Shown in pieces: positions 22,587 through 32,604 of a DNA stretch of 64,000 nucleotides (within the stretch, counting starts at the first letter, position 1; the number at the start of each line of letters is the position of its first letter). The stretch is from Rhynchonema sp. JSB1_4. Taxonomy: Eukaryota; Nematoda; Chromadorea; Monhysterida; Xyalidae. The notes under the pieces were generated by a model. The model searched no databases. It was not told the DNA's origin and saw nothing but the letters and a program-made list of their open reading frames with translations. The position numbers and the translations under genes were made by a program. The stretch covers positions 19,102 through 83,101 of the forward strand of contig JASAMV010000800.1 of the NCBI GenBank assembly GCA_030248065.1, given 5' to 3'.

Positions 22587-22650
22587 GCCTAAGCCTAAGC
22601 CTAAGCCTAATAGTAAGCCTAAGCCTAAGCCTAAGCCCAAGCCTAAGCCT
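22587..22650 (-). repeat. Interstitial telomeric repeat (TTAGGC)n
   Basis: About ten near-perfect GCCTAA units, that is TTAGGC on the minus strand, with one interruption (AATAGT) and one base change (GCCCAA). TTAGGC is the standard nematode telomere repeat. It lies 77 bp from the end of the large palindrome. Confidence 0.9.
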
Positions 22651-24360
22651 GAGAAAAAGGGAAGTCAATTTTGAAACGGGACTAGCTTTTCCCAAAATGC
22701 GATGCGTTGGGACCGGAAGCGTGAGAGGTATGATTTTGGTCACCCAAAAAGTCAAAAAAACACCGTTTTTGTGATACAATTTTGGCCAAAAATTGAGATA
22801 AAAATAGTACTTTTTCCAAATTTTCGCCGAAAATCGCCTAAAAATAGGAATTATGGGTGGGTTTGGGAGCGCGCGATTTTTGGAAAAATAAGGTCGAAAA
22901 ACACCGATTTTTGCCTTAAAAAGGTATAAAATTGCTTGTGACTGTGAGAGGTATGATTTGGAGTTGTGAGAGGTAAGTACTCAACCCCCCAACCCCCCTC
23001 GGGTTTTGTGGTAGGTAAGTACTCAGAGGGGGTAACCCCCCCCCCAACCCCCAGCCACTACTATGGTTCGCGATGATTGCTAGTGATGATTGCTTGCTGG
23101 CTAAAGCTGAGCCATTCATTTTATATTGTATTAATTTTATTTTTTCGTGTTTGATTGACTTACTTGTCAGATGACCCCGTTCCCGTTTGGTTTTTGGCTT
23201 GTCCCGCTTTCGTTTTCCTTGCATGAAATCTGGGTTTTGAGTTGTAGCCCTTTTTGGGCCGATAAGGCGTATTGTGCCGTGGTGCCCACCGTAAAAAAAC
23301 GTTTTTTATTGGTGAAAAACGAAAAAACCGTATGTTTCGGGGCCAGATAAACTTCCAAAATTGCCGCAAAAATTACCGGTAATTTATTTTTCGTGGAAAA
23401 ATGTGTTAGTTTGGTCTGAAATCGCGAAAAATTTTCTTTAGGGTCCCAAACTAAGTTGCACAGGTGAAAACAAGGCTTTTTCGGATCCAAAATGCACACG
23501 CGACGCTTGTTGCGCCACAAACAAGCAAAAAACTGCCCAAAAGTTGCTGCGGAATTCCTTAAGTACTGGTCGTTTATTTGAAAAAAAACGATTTTTTTCG
23601 GAAAAAACCGCTTGTTCCAAAAATTTCAATTACTGACCTACTGGGCACCGCAGTTGGGCTAGGCTTGGGCTTGATAAGCTGTCCGCCCGCTCCCGCGCTC
23701 AGTAATCCCAATCCCCCAAGTCCTGTCCCAACAGCAACAACCAAACCAACCAACGTGTCTGCTGCGCACAGGCACAACCAATCATTATTCGTGTGTGTTG
23801 TTCTGTCGTCGTCTTTCTCTGGTTGGTGCAAGTGCACTTTCACAACGAAAAAACACGGCGTTGGTTGGTTGGTGGAACGGGAACAGAGCGCACACATTGG
23901 TTTAATGCGGCGTAGAGTGGTAGACAAACCTGACGCGTTATGCTTGCCCGAACGAACAGTGCGGTGTGTGCACAACGACGAAGAAATATAGCGCACGCAC
24001 ACATTGCAGAAACGCGCCTGCCTGCTGCTGTCTCTCTCTCTCTCTCTACGCCTCAACAAGACACATCCAGTGCAGTGGCAGTGGCAGCAGCGTATGTGTG
24101 TGTTGTGTTGCTGCCTGTGCGTTTATTCGTCGCAGCGTGTGTCAGTGGCCAATCGTTATTCGTTGCAGAGAACCAATCGGCTGCTTTCCTCATCGTTCGC
24201 CGGCGCTAAACTGAATTCCGCTTCAAAACACCGAATTGACACAATAAAATTGGAAAGATTACCGCAAACGTTGACTGATAAAAAACAGGTGAGGTGTGGC
24301 AGCAAAATATCCAAAAAACTGTTGTCCTCTCTGCATAATTTTCGGCCTGTAATTCCGCTA
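22651..24360. other. Upstream region of NF-YA with simple repeats and CCAAT boxes
   Basis: 22690-23050 has repeated GTGAGAGGTATGAT/GTGAGAGGTAAG motifs and GGGGGTT runs. 23270-23620 is full of poly-A/poly-T blocks of the CCGTTTTTTTC type that recur elsewhere in the window. 23640-24360 is the probable NF-YA promoter, with a CT run at about 24030-24048 and three CCAAT boxes. No gene seen. Confidence 0.5.
23778..24177 (+). promoter_or_regulatory. Three CCAAT boxes upstream of NF-YA
   Basis: CCAAT pentamers at 23778-23782, 24149-24153 and 24173-24177, each followed by C and then A or G, as in the NF-Y binding consensus CCAATCR. They lie 200-600 bp before the start codon of the gene for the DNA-contacting NF-Y subunit. 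Autoregulation is a reasonable inference but untested. Confidence 0.45.
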
Positions 24361-24369
24361 GTTTTTCAG
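24361..24369 (+). promoter_or_regulatory. nfya-1: Candidate 5'-UTR or spliced-leader acceptor of NF-YA
   Basis: GTTTTTCAG is followed by nine bases and the ATG at 24379. This is the usual distance between a trans-splice acceptor and the start codon in nematodes, but a cis-spliced 5' UTR exon would look the same. Confidence 0.45.
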
Positions 24370-24378
24370 TTTGCAGCC

Positions 24379-27300
24379 ATGGCTCAACAACAACAGCAGC
24401 AGCAATTGGTTGTGCAACAAGCGAGCGATGGCCAAACCTTTCAAGCGCTACCACAAGGGGTTTGTTTTTGTGCGTTGTGCAAAAGTAAATGCATTTGGCG
24501 AGACTACAGCGTCTCATGGCATCTTGCCAGCAAGTTTATTTTTGGAAGTTAAACATCAGATTTGCACTGAAAAGTTGGACTGTATTCACTGTATGCGTGT
24601 TTATCATCAGGTTATTGGTAAAATGAGCCTGGCTTGAGCATATTTGGTTCACCTTCAGAATTTTTGGAGAGAAAGCGTTCGTGCCGTATTTTTCTGGAAA
24701 GTTTTTGGGGAGGCCCAGTTTTGGCACGTCTTTTCTGAGCCGGGAAATTTGTAGCTACTTTCGACCTTCTTGGAAAAAATTCCATGAAAAGGATACAGCT
24801 GGCTATTTTTTTCACATCATTCTCAAAATTGCTTATTCAGGCCTGGAAATGCCCCCTTTGGGCAAAAATTGGATGAAACAAGCATTGTTAAAAACGTGGG
24901 GAGTAAGTAAGTGTATCCGTTGGGGAGTTCAGGGGGTTGTGTACCATGTGTCTGCAATTCAATGACCCCAGATCCCTCGCCCAGGAACCACATAACTGTA
25001 ACATGGCATGAACGTGGCAGTGTTTTCAGTATCAACTGGTGCAGCTGAGTGGTGGTGGTCAAACGGCCCAGAAACTACAGATTGGTGGCGGACAACAGCA
25101 GCAACCGATGGTCATACAGTTACCTGCCGGACAGAACATCGGCAACATCGCTGTGAGTCGACTGCTGTGTCTGGCATTCATTCTGCTATAGTTGCAGTTT
25201 TTGGAAAAATACCATACATTTGCTAAAAAAAACGTTTTTTTTTCGACATTTTTCGAGCCAAATTTGGGCACCAGTCAAAAGATGTATATTTGGCACATTG
25301 TGCGCTAAAAATGGTGCGAGAAAGGTGATCCTGTTGAGAAAGAACGAATAAAACCCATAAAGGTGCTGAAAACACTTGAAAAAGTGTGTTTCTGCAGTAA
25401 AAATGGGTCGTGTCCCACAACTTTGACACTTTCAGAAAAGTTCAAGATCCGCCATGCAATTTTTCCGGAAAAATGTATTTCCAGGCCAAGGGGTGCAGGC
25501 AGGGTACCCTCAGAGAAGCTGAACCTGGATTTGTCCAGGGTACACTGCTTCCAATGGATCAAAAATCAAATCAGCTCCAATTCCCATCTTATGTGTAGCA
25601 TTTCATTTGCTTTGTAGGGTGGTCAGCAGTTCGAAATCGTTCAGTTGGGTGGCGGCAATCAGCAGCAATACATTCAAGTGCAGACTGATTCGGGCGGTGA
25701 GGAGCGACAGGTGTAGTTTTGTATGTTCCACAAAAATGCGCGGAACACAGTTCCGTCTGATCAAACAAGATCCTGGCTTTCCCGTGAGAAAAGGTGCAGG
25801 TCGGAGTTTCAATCCATAATTTGCACTATCCTTTCAGCAGGTCGTCCAAGGCGGCGCTCAGCAGGTTGTGCTGCACTCGCCAAGTTGGTTTTTCATGTAA
25901 AAAAACTAGCCCACTTTTTAATTTTTGAAGGCTTGCGTAAATTGGATTGATTTTTTGCGTTTTCAGATGATTTATTCCAATTGCTGCAACAAGCGTCCGG
26001 CAGTGCTCAGCACGACAACCAGCCGCAGATGTTGGTGTTGCAGCTGAATCCAAATGGTCAAGCCGCTGTTGTTCAACAAGTAGGCGGTGTTCTTTTGTTA
26101 TGTTGTTTTTTGCACAATAAGTTGCGGAAAATATTGTTTCACAAAATCTTTTTCAGGGCCGAGCAGGCATTGATTTTGCCACAGCGGGACCAAGTGGTCA
26201 AGTTCATAATCTGCGACCGGCGCCGCCGGAAGAGGAGCCGTTGTACGTGAATGCGAAACAATACAATCGGATTCTGAAGCGCAGACAAGCGCGCGCCAAG
26301 TTGGAGGCCGAAGGACGTATGCCGAAAAATCGACAGGTCACTTGTTTTATTCGGACTGAACTTTTCTGCTCGATTTTGTCATTGCTTTGACGGCGTTGCT
26401 GAGCCCACTTGACTCATTGATGTTTGTTTGACACATGTGCGAATGCAACTGGAAACATCACAAACATGCTGCTTGTTCGTGATTCTGTAACAGCATTATG
26501 TGCCTGACACTGAAAAAAATCAGAGGTTGCAATATAATTGTCTTTTATTGCAGAAGTACCTACACCACTCCCGCCATCTGCACGCAATGCGCAGGCAGAG
26601 GGGCGAAGGCGGGAAATTCGGCGCCGGCAAAAGGCGCGATCTCGACTCGATGTCGCCTGAAACACTGACGTTTCAAGTATGATATTGTTTGCTTATTAGT
26701 TCTGAGTGAAATATTCATTGTTAACGGTTGTATGAAGTTCGTAACAAAACTCGTCACTATTTGCCACATTGCCTTCTGGCGTTTGCTTCGACCTGGCACT
26801 GGAGGTGCAAAACTACAAATAAATAAATTCGTTTTCAGATGCATGACGCGCTACGATCTGCAGGTGGCATGGACTTGCACGATTCGCCATCCACATCTGG
26901 CACTCAAAGTTTGCGATTGTCATCTGTTTTCTGCCTTTCCTGGTTTTTTTTGTTCAACATTCAACGTAGATTTGGATTTCTTATCCAGGCCATAACCAAA
27001 GTCAAGATTTCCCGATTGCAACTTCAAGTCCGGTGTCACAAGCGCATCAGCCTCCGAATCTTGATACCAATCAAGGTTAGCAGTATCACTACAAGTCCTC
27101 GTTCAGTCTGTTCAAAGTATTCTGGCTAATAATCCGGTTTTTGGGTAATATAGTATAGTATTTCCTTTTCAAGCGAGTCAAAGGAAGCCGTTTCAACGTA
27201 TGAGGCAACTCCTAGCTGAAGTCGAAAATCCACGACTCCCCTTGAAAATGCAAAGAAAGAGAAATCACACCTGACATGCACACCGCCAACGTCACCAGAA

Positions 27301-29168
27301 GCATGAAATATTATTTCGTGCGCCGGTTTCTTACGTGGCGTGTGACGTCTGATTTCTCTTTCTTTGAATTTTCAAGGTGAATCGCACAATTTAGATCTTA
27401 GCTAGGAGCAACTGGATCGCACGTTGAGTGGGTGTTTGGACCAATATAATAAGGAAAGACTATGAGTTTCTAACTTCGTTGCCTCATGCATTTTTACAGT
27501 CGCAGGGAAACTCCCGTTCTAAGTCGAGTCAGGCAAGAAAAGAAGCCCAACACAGTCAACAAGCCACGCAGCTGGCTCGTGTGCGTTTCGAATGTTTCAG
27601 TCACACATGCTGTGTGTGTCAGCTGCGTGGCTTGTTCACTGTGTGTTGAGCTCAGAGTTTTTTTTTTTCAAAATTCACTAGGTGCAACTTAGGTGCAACC
27701 CCCCAATTTTTAGGTGCAAGCTGGCCAAAGTAGGTGCAACCCCTATTTTGGACAAAAAACGCCAATTTTAGGCTTTTTTTGCCAGGTTGTGTGTTCAATG
27801 CTATTTGCGTGCTTTTAGAAGTTCAATAAAGTTGTAACGCAATGAATGCCTTTTCCTTCAGCAAAAGCAAACGTTTCAGGGAAAGTTCAACATTTGTAGC
27901 ACATTTTGTACTAGTTTCATTATTGAGAACCGATTGAGAAGAAAACGAAACAGTAAAATTTTCATGTCACATGTCACCATATCCACATTTGGGGGTCACG
28001 TACGAATCAATTACTTTCGCTTCGCTGTTCATTTACTGTGTGGGTATCTAATACTGTTGTCATGCTCTGCTCTGGTTCTAGTCAGTGTAGTTCCTGGGAG
28101 GAGGGGGGTCCCCTCCTAAGGTACACTAACCGCCTCGACCAAGGCACACTAGTACACTAACCGCCGCACCAGGCACACTAACCGCCGCAATTTTTGCCTA
28201 AAATAGGCATTTTTAGCCCAAGATGGGCATTTTGGGCCTAAAATGGGTAATTTTCAGGTCAATGTTGTCAAAAGTCGCCAAAATACCCTATTTATGGAGA
28301 ATTTTTTCCAAAAAGGGCAAAAATAGGTCAAATTTTTTACCTCAAAGGACTTTTTCCTGAATTTTGGTCTTCCCCTCTCCTTCCCCCACAGGGAGGTACA
28401 CTAACCGCCGCACCGACAAAGTGGGTAGGTTCACTAACCGCCTCGCCGGACCAGGAACTACACTGATCCTAGCACGTACAGCATGTATTTGTTTTGAATC
28501 TTATCACCAGCACACCAGGTACTAACTGTGTATGAAATCAATCAATCAGATCAATATTTTTGTCGATGTCGGTCGACCAAATGCTTCGATGGAATTTATT
28601 GGAAGGAATGAAAAGCCGCGCAGCGCATTTTTTCTTGTTTCTAAGCTTTCCAACCTTAAAAGATGCTGTATAAATGCTAAATTAAGCAAATAAGGGCCCA
28701 AAATTTTAGGTGCAACCTTGCACCTAACCCTGAATTTTTAGGTGCAATTCTGATTTTTTAGGTGCAAATTGCACCTAAAAAGTGTCTAAAAAAACTATGG
28801 TTGAGCTTGTTGCCTGCCTCGACTTCGAATGAGCGTCTGTAAAAATGCATGAGACAACGAAATTACAAACCTATTATATCTTCAAAAAACTGATTTCAGC
28901 CCCGGTCAGCGCGGGCGTACTGAACACGCCGCAGATCGAACTGCCACCGAACATGGCCAGACGTCCGCCACCACCACCACAACAACAACAGCAAAGTTCC
29001 TCCACGAGTACCAGTAGAACACAGAACACAAATCGCCTCAAGTTGAAACTGCCGACCAAAGAGCAGATCGCTGCAAATATTGTTGGCAGACGAGGGCCTG
29101 ACGCGCAACCCCAGACGACTATCGGCGCTCAAACACATCAAAACGCGCCTGTTCAATCGCAGTCTTGA
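24379..29168 (+). CDS. nfya-1: NF-YA, CCAAT-binding transcription factor subunit A
   Basis: Ten exons: 24379-24459, 25030-25152, 25618-25710, 25838-25883, 25967-26079, 26157-26336, 26554-26676, 26838-26907, 26989-27075, 28900-29168; 394 aa in continuous phase. The N-terminal half is Q/G-rich, as in NF-YA activation domains. The core begins EEEPLYVNAKQY and continues ILKRRQARAKLEAEGRMPKN (the helix that docks on the NF-YB/NF-YC dimer); the DNA-contacting part is YLHHSRHLHAMRRQRGEGGK. Compared with the family, QYH is QYN and SRHRHAM is SRHLHAM. Exon 4 begins with CAGCAG, a tandem acceptor that can add or drop one glutamine. The last intron (27076-28899) carries several mobile elements. The protein acts in the nucleus in the heterotrimeric NF-Y complex. 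Confidence 0.95.
27213..27412. mobile_element. Hairpin MITE in NF-YA intron
   Basis: Terminal TCCTAGCTGAAG on the left pairs with CTTAGCTAGGA on the right. Further inside, CCTTGAAAAT and AAAGAAAGAGAAATC pair with GATTTCTCTTTCTTT and ATTTTCAAGG. The outer GCAAC on both sides is a candidate target duplication. No coding capacity; superfamily not assigned. Confidence 0.55.
27548..27652. repeat. Inverted repeat in NF-YA intron
   Basis: CAACACAGTCAACAAGCCAC followed by GCAGCT is matched in reverse by AGCTGC and GTGGCTTGTTCACTGTGTGTTG about 50 bp downstream. It would form a stable hairpin. Origin unknown. Confidence 0.6.
27680..28785. repeat. TAGGTGCAA-repeat element, split by a hAT MITE
   Basis: Four TAGGTGCAA motifs occur in 27682-27747, and at the far end TAGGTGCAA motifs plus their inverted form TTGCACCTAA occur in 28705-28780. 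In between lies ordinary AT-rich DNA and the complete hAT MITE at 28083-28465. The motif also appears, weakly, at 46535-46675. The boundaries are approximate. Confidence 0.4.
28083..28465. mobile_element. hAT-type MITE, CGGTTAGTGTACC subfamily, copy 2
   Basis: Ends CAGTGTAGTTCCTGG and CCAGGAACTACACTG. The interior has repeated GGTACACTAACCGCC units and the AGTCCTTTGAGGT / AAAGTC-type core shared with the other copies. The flanking octamers GTTCTAGT and ATCCTAGC match at five of eight positions, consistent with a decayed target duplication. It lies in the last NF-YA intron. Confidence 0.75.
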
Positions 29169-30584
29169 TGCCCTTAACTCGATCGATCAATTGGTGTCCT
29201 CTTATTGTGGCCATTACCTGTGCAAATACGTATAAGCGCATTTTTTATCGGATGTTCTCAATGCTGTTGTTCTAAATGTCTGGAAACGCGATTTCAGTAT
29301 TTCTTTTGTTGATTTAGCACCGAGCTGTTTTTCAGTAATTTTTGCTCTCCAAGCGAATTTATTCTTCTGAGGCAAAGGTGATTTTTGATTACTTACTCAA
29401 TACAATTATTTTGTATTACTTCTTTTTCTTTTGATACTCACATTTCTGTCCGTCGGCGTTTTCTTCTGATTTCTCAAGTATGAACACACGGTGTGCGTCA
29501 CATGTGAAACTTATATCTTTTGGACATGATTTTCTCAGAGATTTTGTAAAGTAATTCTATTTTTCTGTGTTTTGTTTACCGTGTGCACCTCGTTTAACGC
29601 TTGCGGTGCAGTCAACTCATGTTGAAATGCCCTTTTGGACCGGTTTATGTTCACTCTGCTGGAAATCGGTGCGGCATAAAGAATCAGATGTGCATATCCC
29701 AGGCAGGGTATGCCATCTCAATTTCAAATGTTCTGTATTTTTTTTGATTTGGGAACCCAGAGGTCTGCAAGCCTCGTTCATTACGTAATTATTTTGTTGC
29801 CTTTCTGTTGTGCCGTGTCTGACATTTCCTTCTGTCCGGACGGCAATATTATGTGATGCACAAGATTGTTGCTGTCGGTGCAGTCCCACAGCGTCGCGGT
29901 GGCTTGGTTTCCCCAGTAACCAAATGTCCGCCTGCAGTTTCCAATGAAAAGAAAAAGAAATTCAAAAAATTGGTTTCTAGTTGTTCAGACATTTCCGCGT
30001 GTTTCGCCGCACGATTTCAGTTTTATTTCAGCTGTTCACTTGACAGCCGATCTCTGCGGCACGTCCCGTTCATTTCATTTTTCAGTCAATGTTCAAGTTC
30101 GACCCCAAAATAAAATTTGTGATTCAGATTTCAGAAATCTTCGAGCAATCGCCGATTATTTTGCACGCTGATTTTGTTTTGCTGGCCAAGCCACGATCAA
30201 TCGCCTTCCGATTTTGATCTGATCTGACTGATTTTTCGTGAGTCAATTTTTGTGTTGCGTTTGTGGAAATTTGAATCATCAAGAACAGAATTTTTCCAGA
30301 CCATTGTTTGGTCAATTGTATCTGTAATGTAAATTGGGAGTCAAATTGCACCAAGAATGGTAGACTTTTCGTTAAATTTTAACATCTGGTGCGATTTGCA
30401 CCCGAAAAATTTTGAAAACGAGCCGTCCCGCCCGGATATACAGCACTTGCAGCAACTTGCAAAAAAAAACAGTTTTTTACATTTTTGCAAAAGTAAACCG
30501 TCTTTCCGAACAAACGTCTTTCCAATGCTTTTCCAGCACGCAGCACTTACCAGTGAATTTGTAGAACCCCCCCCCGGAATAGAG
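29169..30584. other. Downstream of NF-YA, no further gene seen
   Basis: T-rich sequence, presumably 3' UTR and intergenic DNA. An AATAAA near 30108 could be the poly(A) signal but is far from the stop. The open frames here are short and unconvincing. Confidence 0.5.
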
Positions 30585-31003
30585 CCCCCTAGCAGTGTAG
30601 TTCCTGGTCCGGCGCGGCGGTTAGTGTACCTACCCCTTTTTTCCGTGCGGCGGTTAGTGTACCTCCCTGGGGGGGGACGGGGGGGGGGGGAAGACCCAAA
30701 TCCAGGAAAAAGTCACTTTTTGAGGTAGAAACCCAAATTGACCGATTTTTACCCCTTTTGGAAAAATTCCCCAATAAAAGGGTATTTTGGCGACTTTTGA
30801 CAACATCGACTTAAAAATCACCCATTTTAGGCCTAAAAATGCCCATTTTAGGCCTAAAAATGCCCATTTTAGCAAAAATTGAGGCGGTTAGTGTACCTGG
30901 CGCGGCGGTTAGTGTACTAGTGTACCTTGGTCGCGGCGGTTAGTGTACCTTAGGGGGGGGGCCCCCCCCCCCCCCCCCCCCCCGGAACTACACTGCCCCC
31001 TAG
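30585..31003. mobile_element. hAT-type MITE, CGGTTAGTGTACC subfamily, copy 3 (TSD CCCCCTAG)
   Basis: Element 30593-30995 begins CAGTGTAGTTCCTGG and ends GGAACTACACTG. A perfect 8-bp duplication CCCCCTAG flanks it (30585-30592 and 30996-31003). The interior has four or five GCGGCGGTTAGTGTACC units, the CAGGAAAAAGTCACTTTTTG core and a poly-C run at 30962-30983. The 8-bp duplication with a CAGTG terminus is diagnostic of hAT-type transposition. Confidence 0.92.
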
Positions 31004-31170
31004 TAACATCCCCAAAACAGTAGGGTGGTAAGGCTTGATAGTGGTGCACAGGTTCATTTGTGCACGTTTGTTGTTCGTTCAGAGCACATAATACGCCTCT
31101 TATTGACGAATAGACACGAATAAATGCGATTACAAGAGAAACATCCTTTCAAAAACCCTTTTTAGGGGTT

Positions 31171-31247
31171 TTTGGGGGCAGTGTAGTTCCTGGTCCGGAA
31201 ATGGCTGAAACAGGTAAAAATCCCGGGTAGGTCTTTTGTGTAGCACA

Positions 31248-31281
<34 letters not shown>

Positions 31282-31642
31282 CGGACCCTCCGTTTTTTTC
31301 GGAGGGGGAGATAGTTTACCCCCGAGGGGGGAAGACCCAAATTCAGGAAAAAGTCACTTTTTGAGGTAGAAAATTTGACCTATTTTTGCCCCTTTTTGGA
31401 AAAAATTCTTCAGAAAAAGGGTATTTTGGCGACTTTTGAGAACATTGACCTGAAAATCACTCATTTTTTGGCCTAAAAATGCCCAGTTTAGGCCTAAAAA
31501 TGCCTATTTTAGGCAAAAATTGGGGGAGATAGTGTACCCGGAGGGGGAGATAGGGGGATAGTGTACCACCTGAGGGGGAGATAGTGTACCCGAGGGGGGG
31601 ACCCCACCCCCCTTCCCCCCCAGGAACTACACTGTTTGGGGG
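31171..31642. mobile_element. hAT-type MITE, GGGGGAGATAG subfamily, copy 4 (TSD TTTGGGGG)
   Basis: Element 31179-31634 with CAGTGTAGTTCCTGG ends and a perfect 8-bp duplication TTTGGGGG on both sides. The interior has GGGGGAGATAGTGTACC units and the shared core, and also a run of about 33 A residues at 31248-31280. Confidence 0.92.
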
Positions 31643-31783
31643 TATTTCTGGGAACAATTTTTCAGGTTCGGGTCAGTGAATTAATAGAGGCTCCCCCCGT
31701 AATAGAGCCCTCCAAAATGGGGTCAGTGAATTAATAGAGCCCCCTTCAATTTAGGTTTTTACGGTATACTTTTAGGTCTGCCC

Positions 31784-32129
31784 AGTGCTGTGGCTATGTT
31801 GGCGGGGCGTGTAGCTGGATGCCTGGAATTTTGGGAGCGAACTCTGGGGTCGGGGGGGGGACGATTTTGTGGGGCGGGCAGTGCACCACACAATTTTTCG
31901 AGTGCGAATTTGTTGTGCTAAACAGTACATTCAGCGCGCATTTTTTGCACTTGTGGTGGTTTTCGTTCGAAATTTGGGCATTTTTGACAGAAGAATGGGC
32001 ATTTTCAGGTTAAAAATGGGGGCGGGTAGTGGGGAAGGGTTAGGGTACCAGAGTCGGGCGGGTTGGGGTTGTGTGTCAGATCGGGGCGGGTAGGGTACCT
32101 TTTGGGGACGTCTCTGTGGCCACAGCACT
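31784..32129. mobile_element. Putative MITE with AGTGCTGTGGC ends
   Basis: AGTGCTGTGGC at 31784-31794 is matched by GCCACAGCACT at 32119-32129. The interior has GGGTAGGGTACC-type motifs like those in the hAT MITEs nearby. I found no clear target duplication, so the limits are tentative. Confidence 0.45.
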
Positions 32130-32267
32130 CTATGGGAGCATAATAGGTGATTTTCAGGTCAAATGTCAAAAATCGCCAAATACTTCCAGAAGTGTTTTCT
32201 CCGTCGTTGGGTCTTCCTTCCCCCATTGGAGGTACACCTTGTTACCCTCCAAAAATGCTTAGGGTCA

Positions 32268-32604
32268 CTCCCCTCCAGTGTAGTTTCTGGTCCGGAGGGG
32301 GAGATAGCGGACCCTTCGTTTTTTCGGAGGGGGAGATAGTCTACCGGGAAGAAGACCCAAAATCAGGAAAAAGTAAATTTTTGAGGTAAAAATTTGACCT
32401 ATTTTTGCCTCTTTTTGGAAAAAAATCTTCATAAAAAGGGTATTTTGGCGACTTTTGATAACATTGACCTAAAAATCACACATTTTAGGCAAAGATTGGG
32501 GGAGATCGTGTACCCGGAGGGGGAGATAGGGGGATAATGTACCACCTGAGGGGGAGATAGCACACCCGAGGGGCCCTCCCCCCAGGAACTACACTGCTCC
32601 CCTC
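32268..32604. mobile_element. hAT-type MITE, GGGGGAGATAG subfamily, copy 5 (TSD CTCCCCTC)
   Basis: Element 32276-32596 begins CAGTGTAGTTTCTGG and ends CCAGGAACTACACTG. A perfect 8-bp duplication CTCCCCTC flanks it. It has the same GGGGGAGATAG units and AAAAGT core as copies 1 and 4. Confidence 0.92.
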
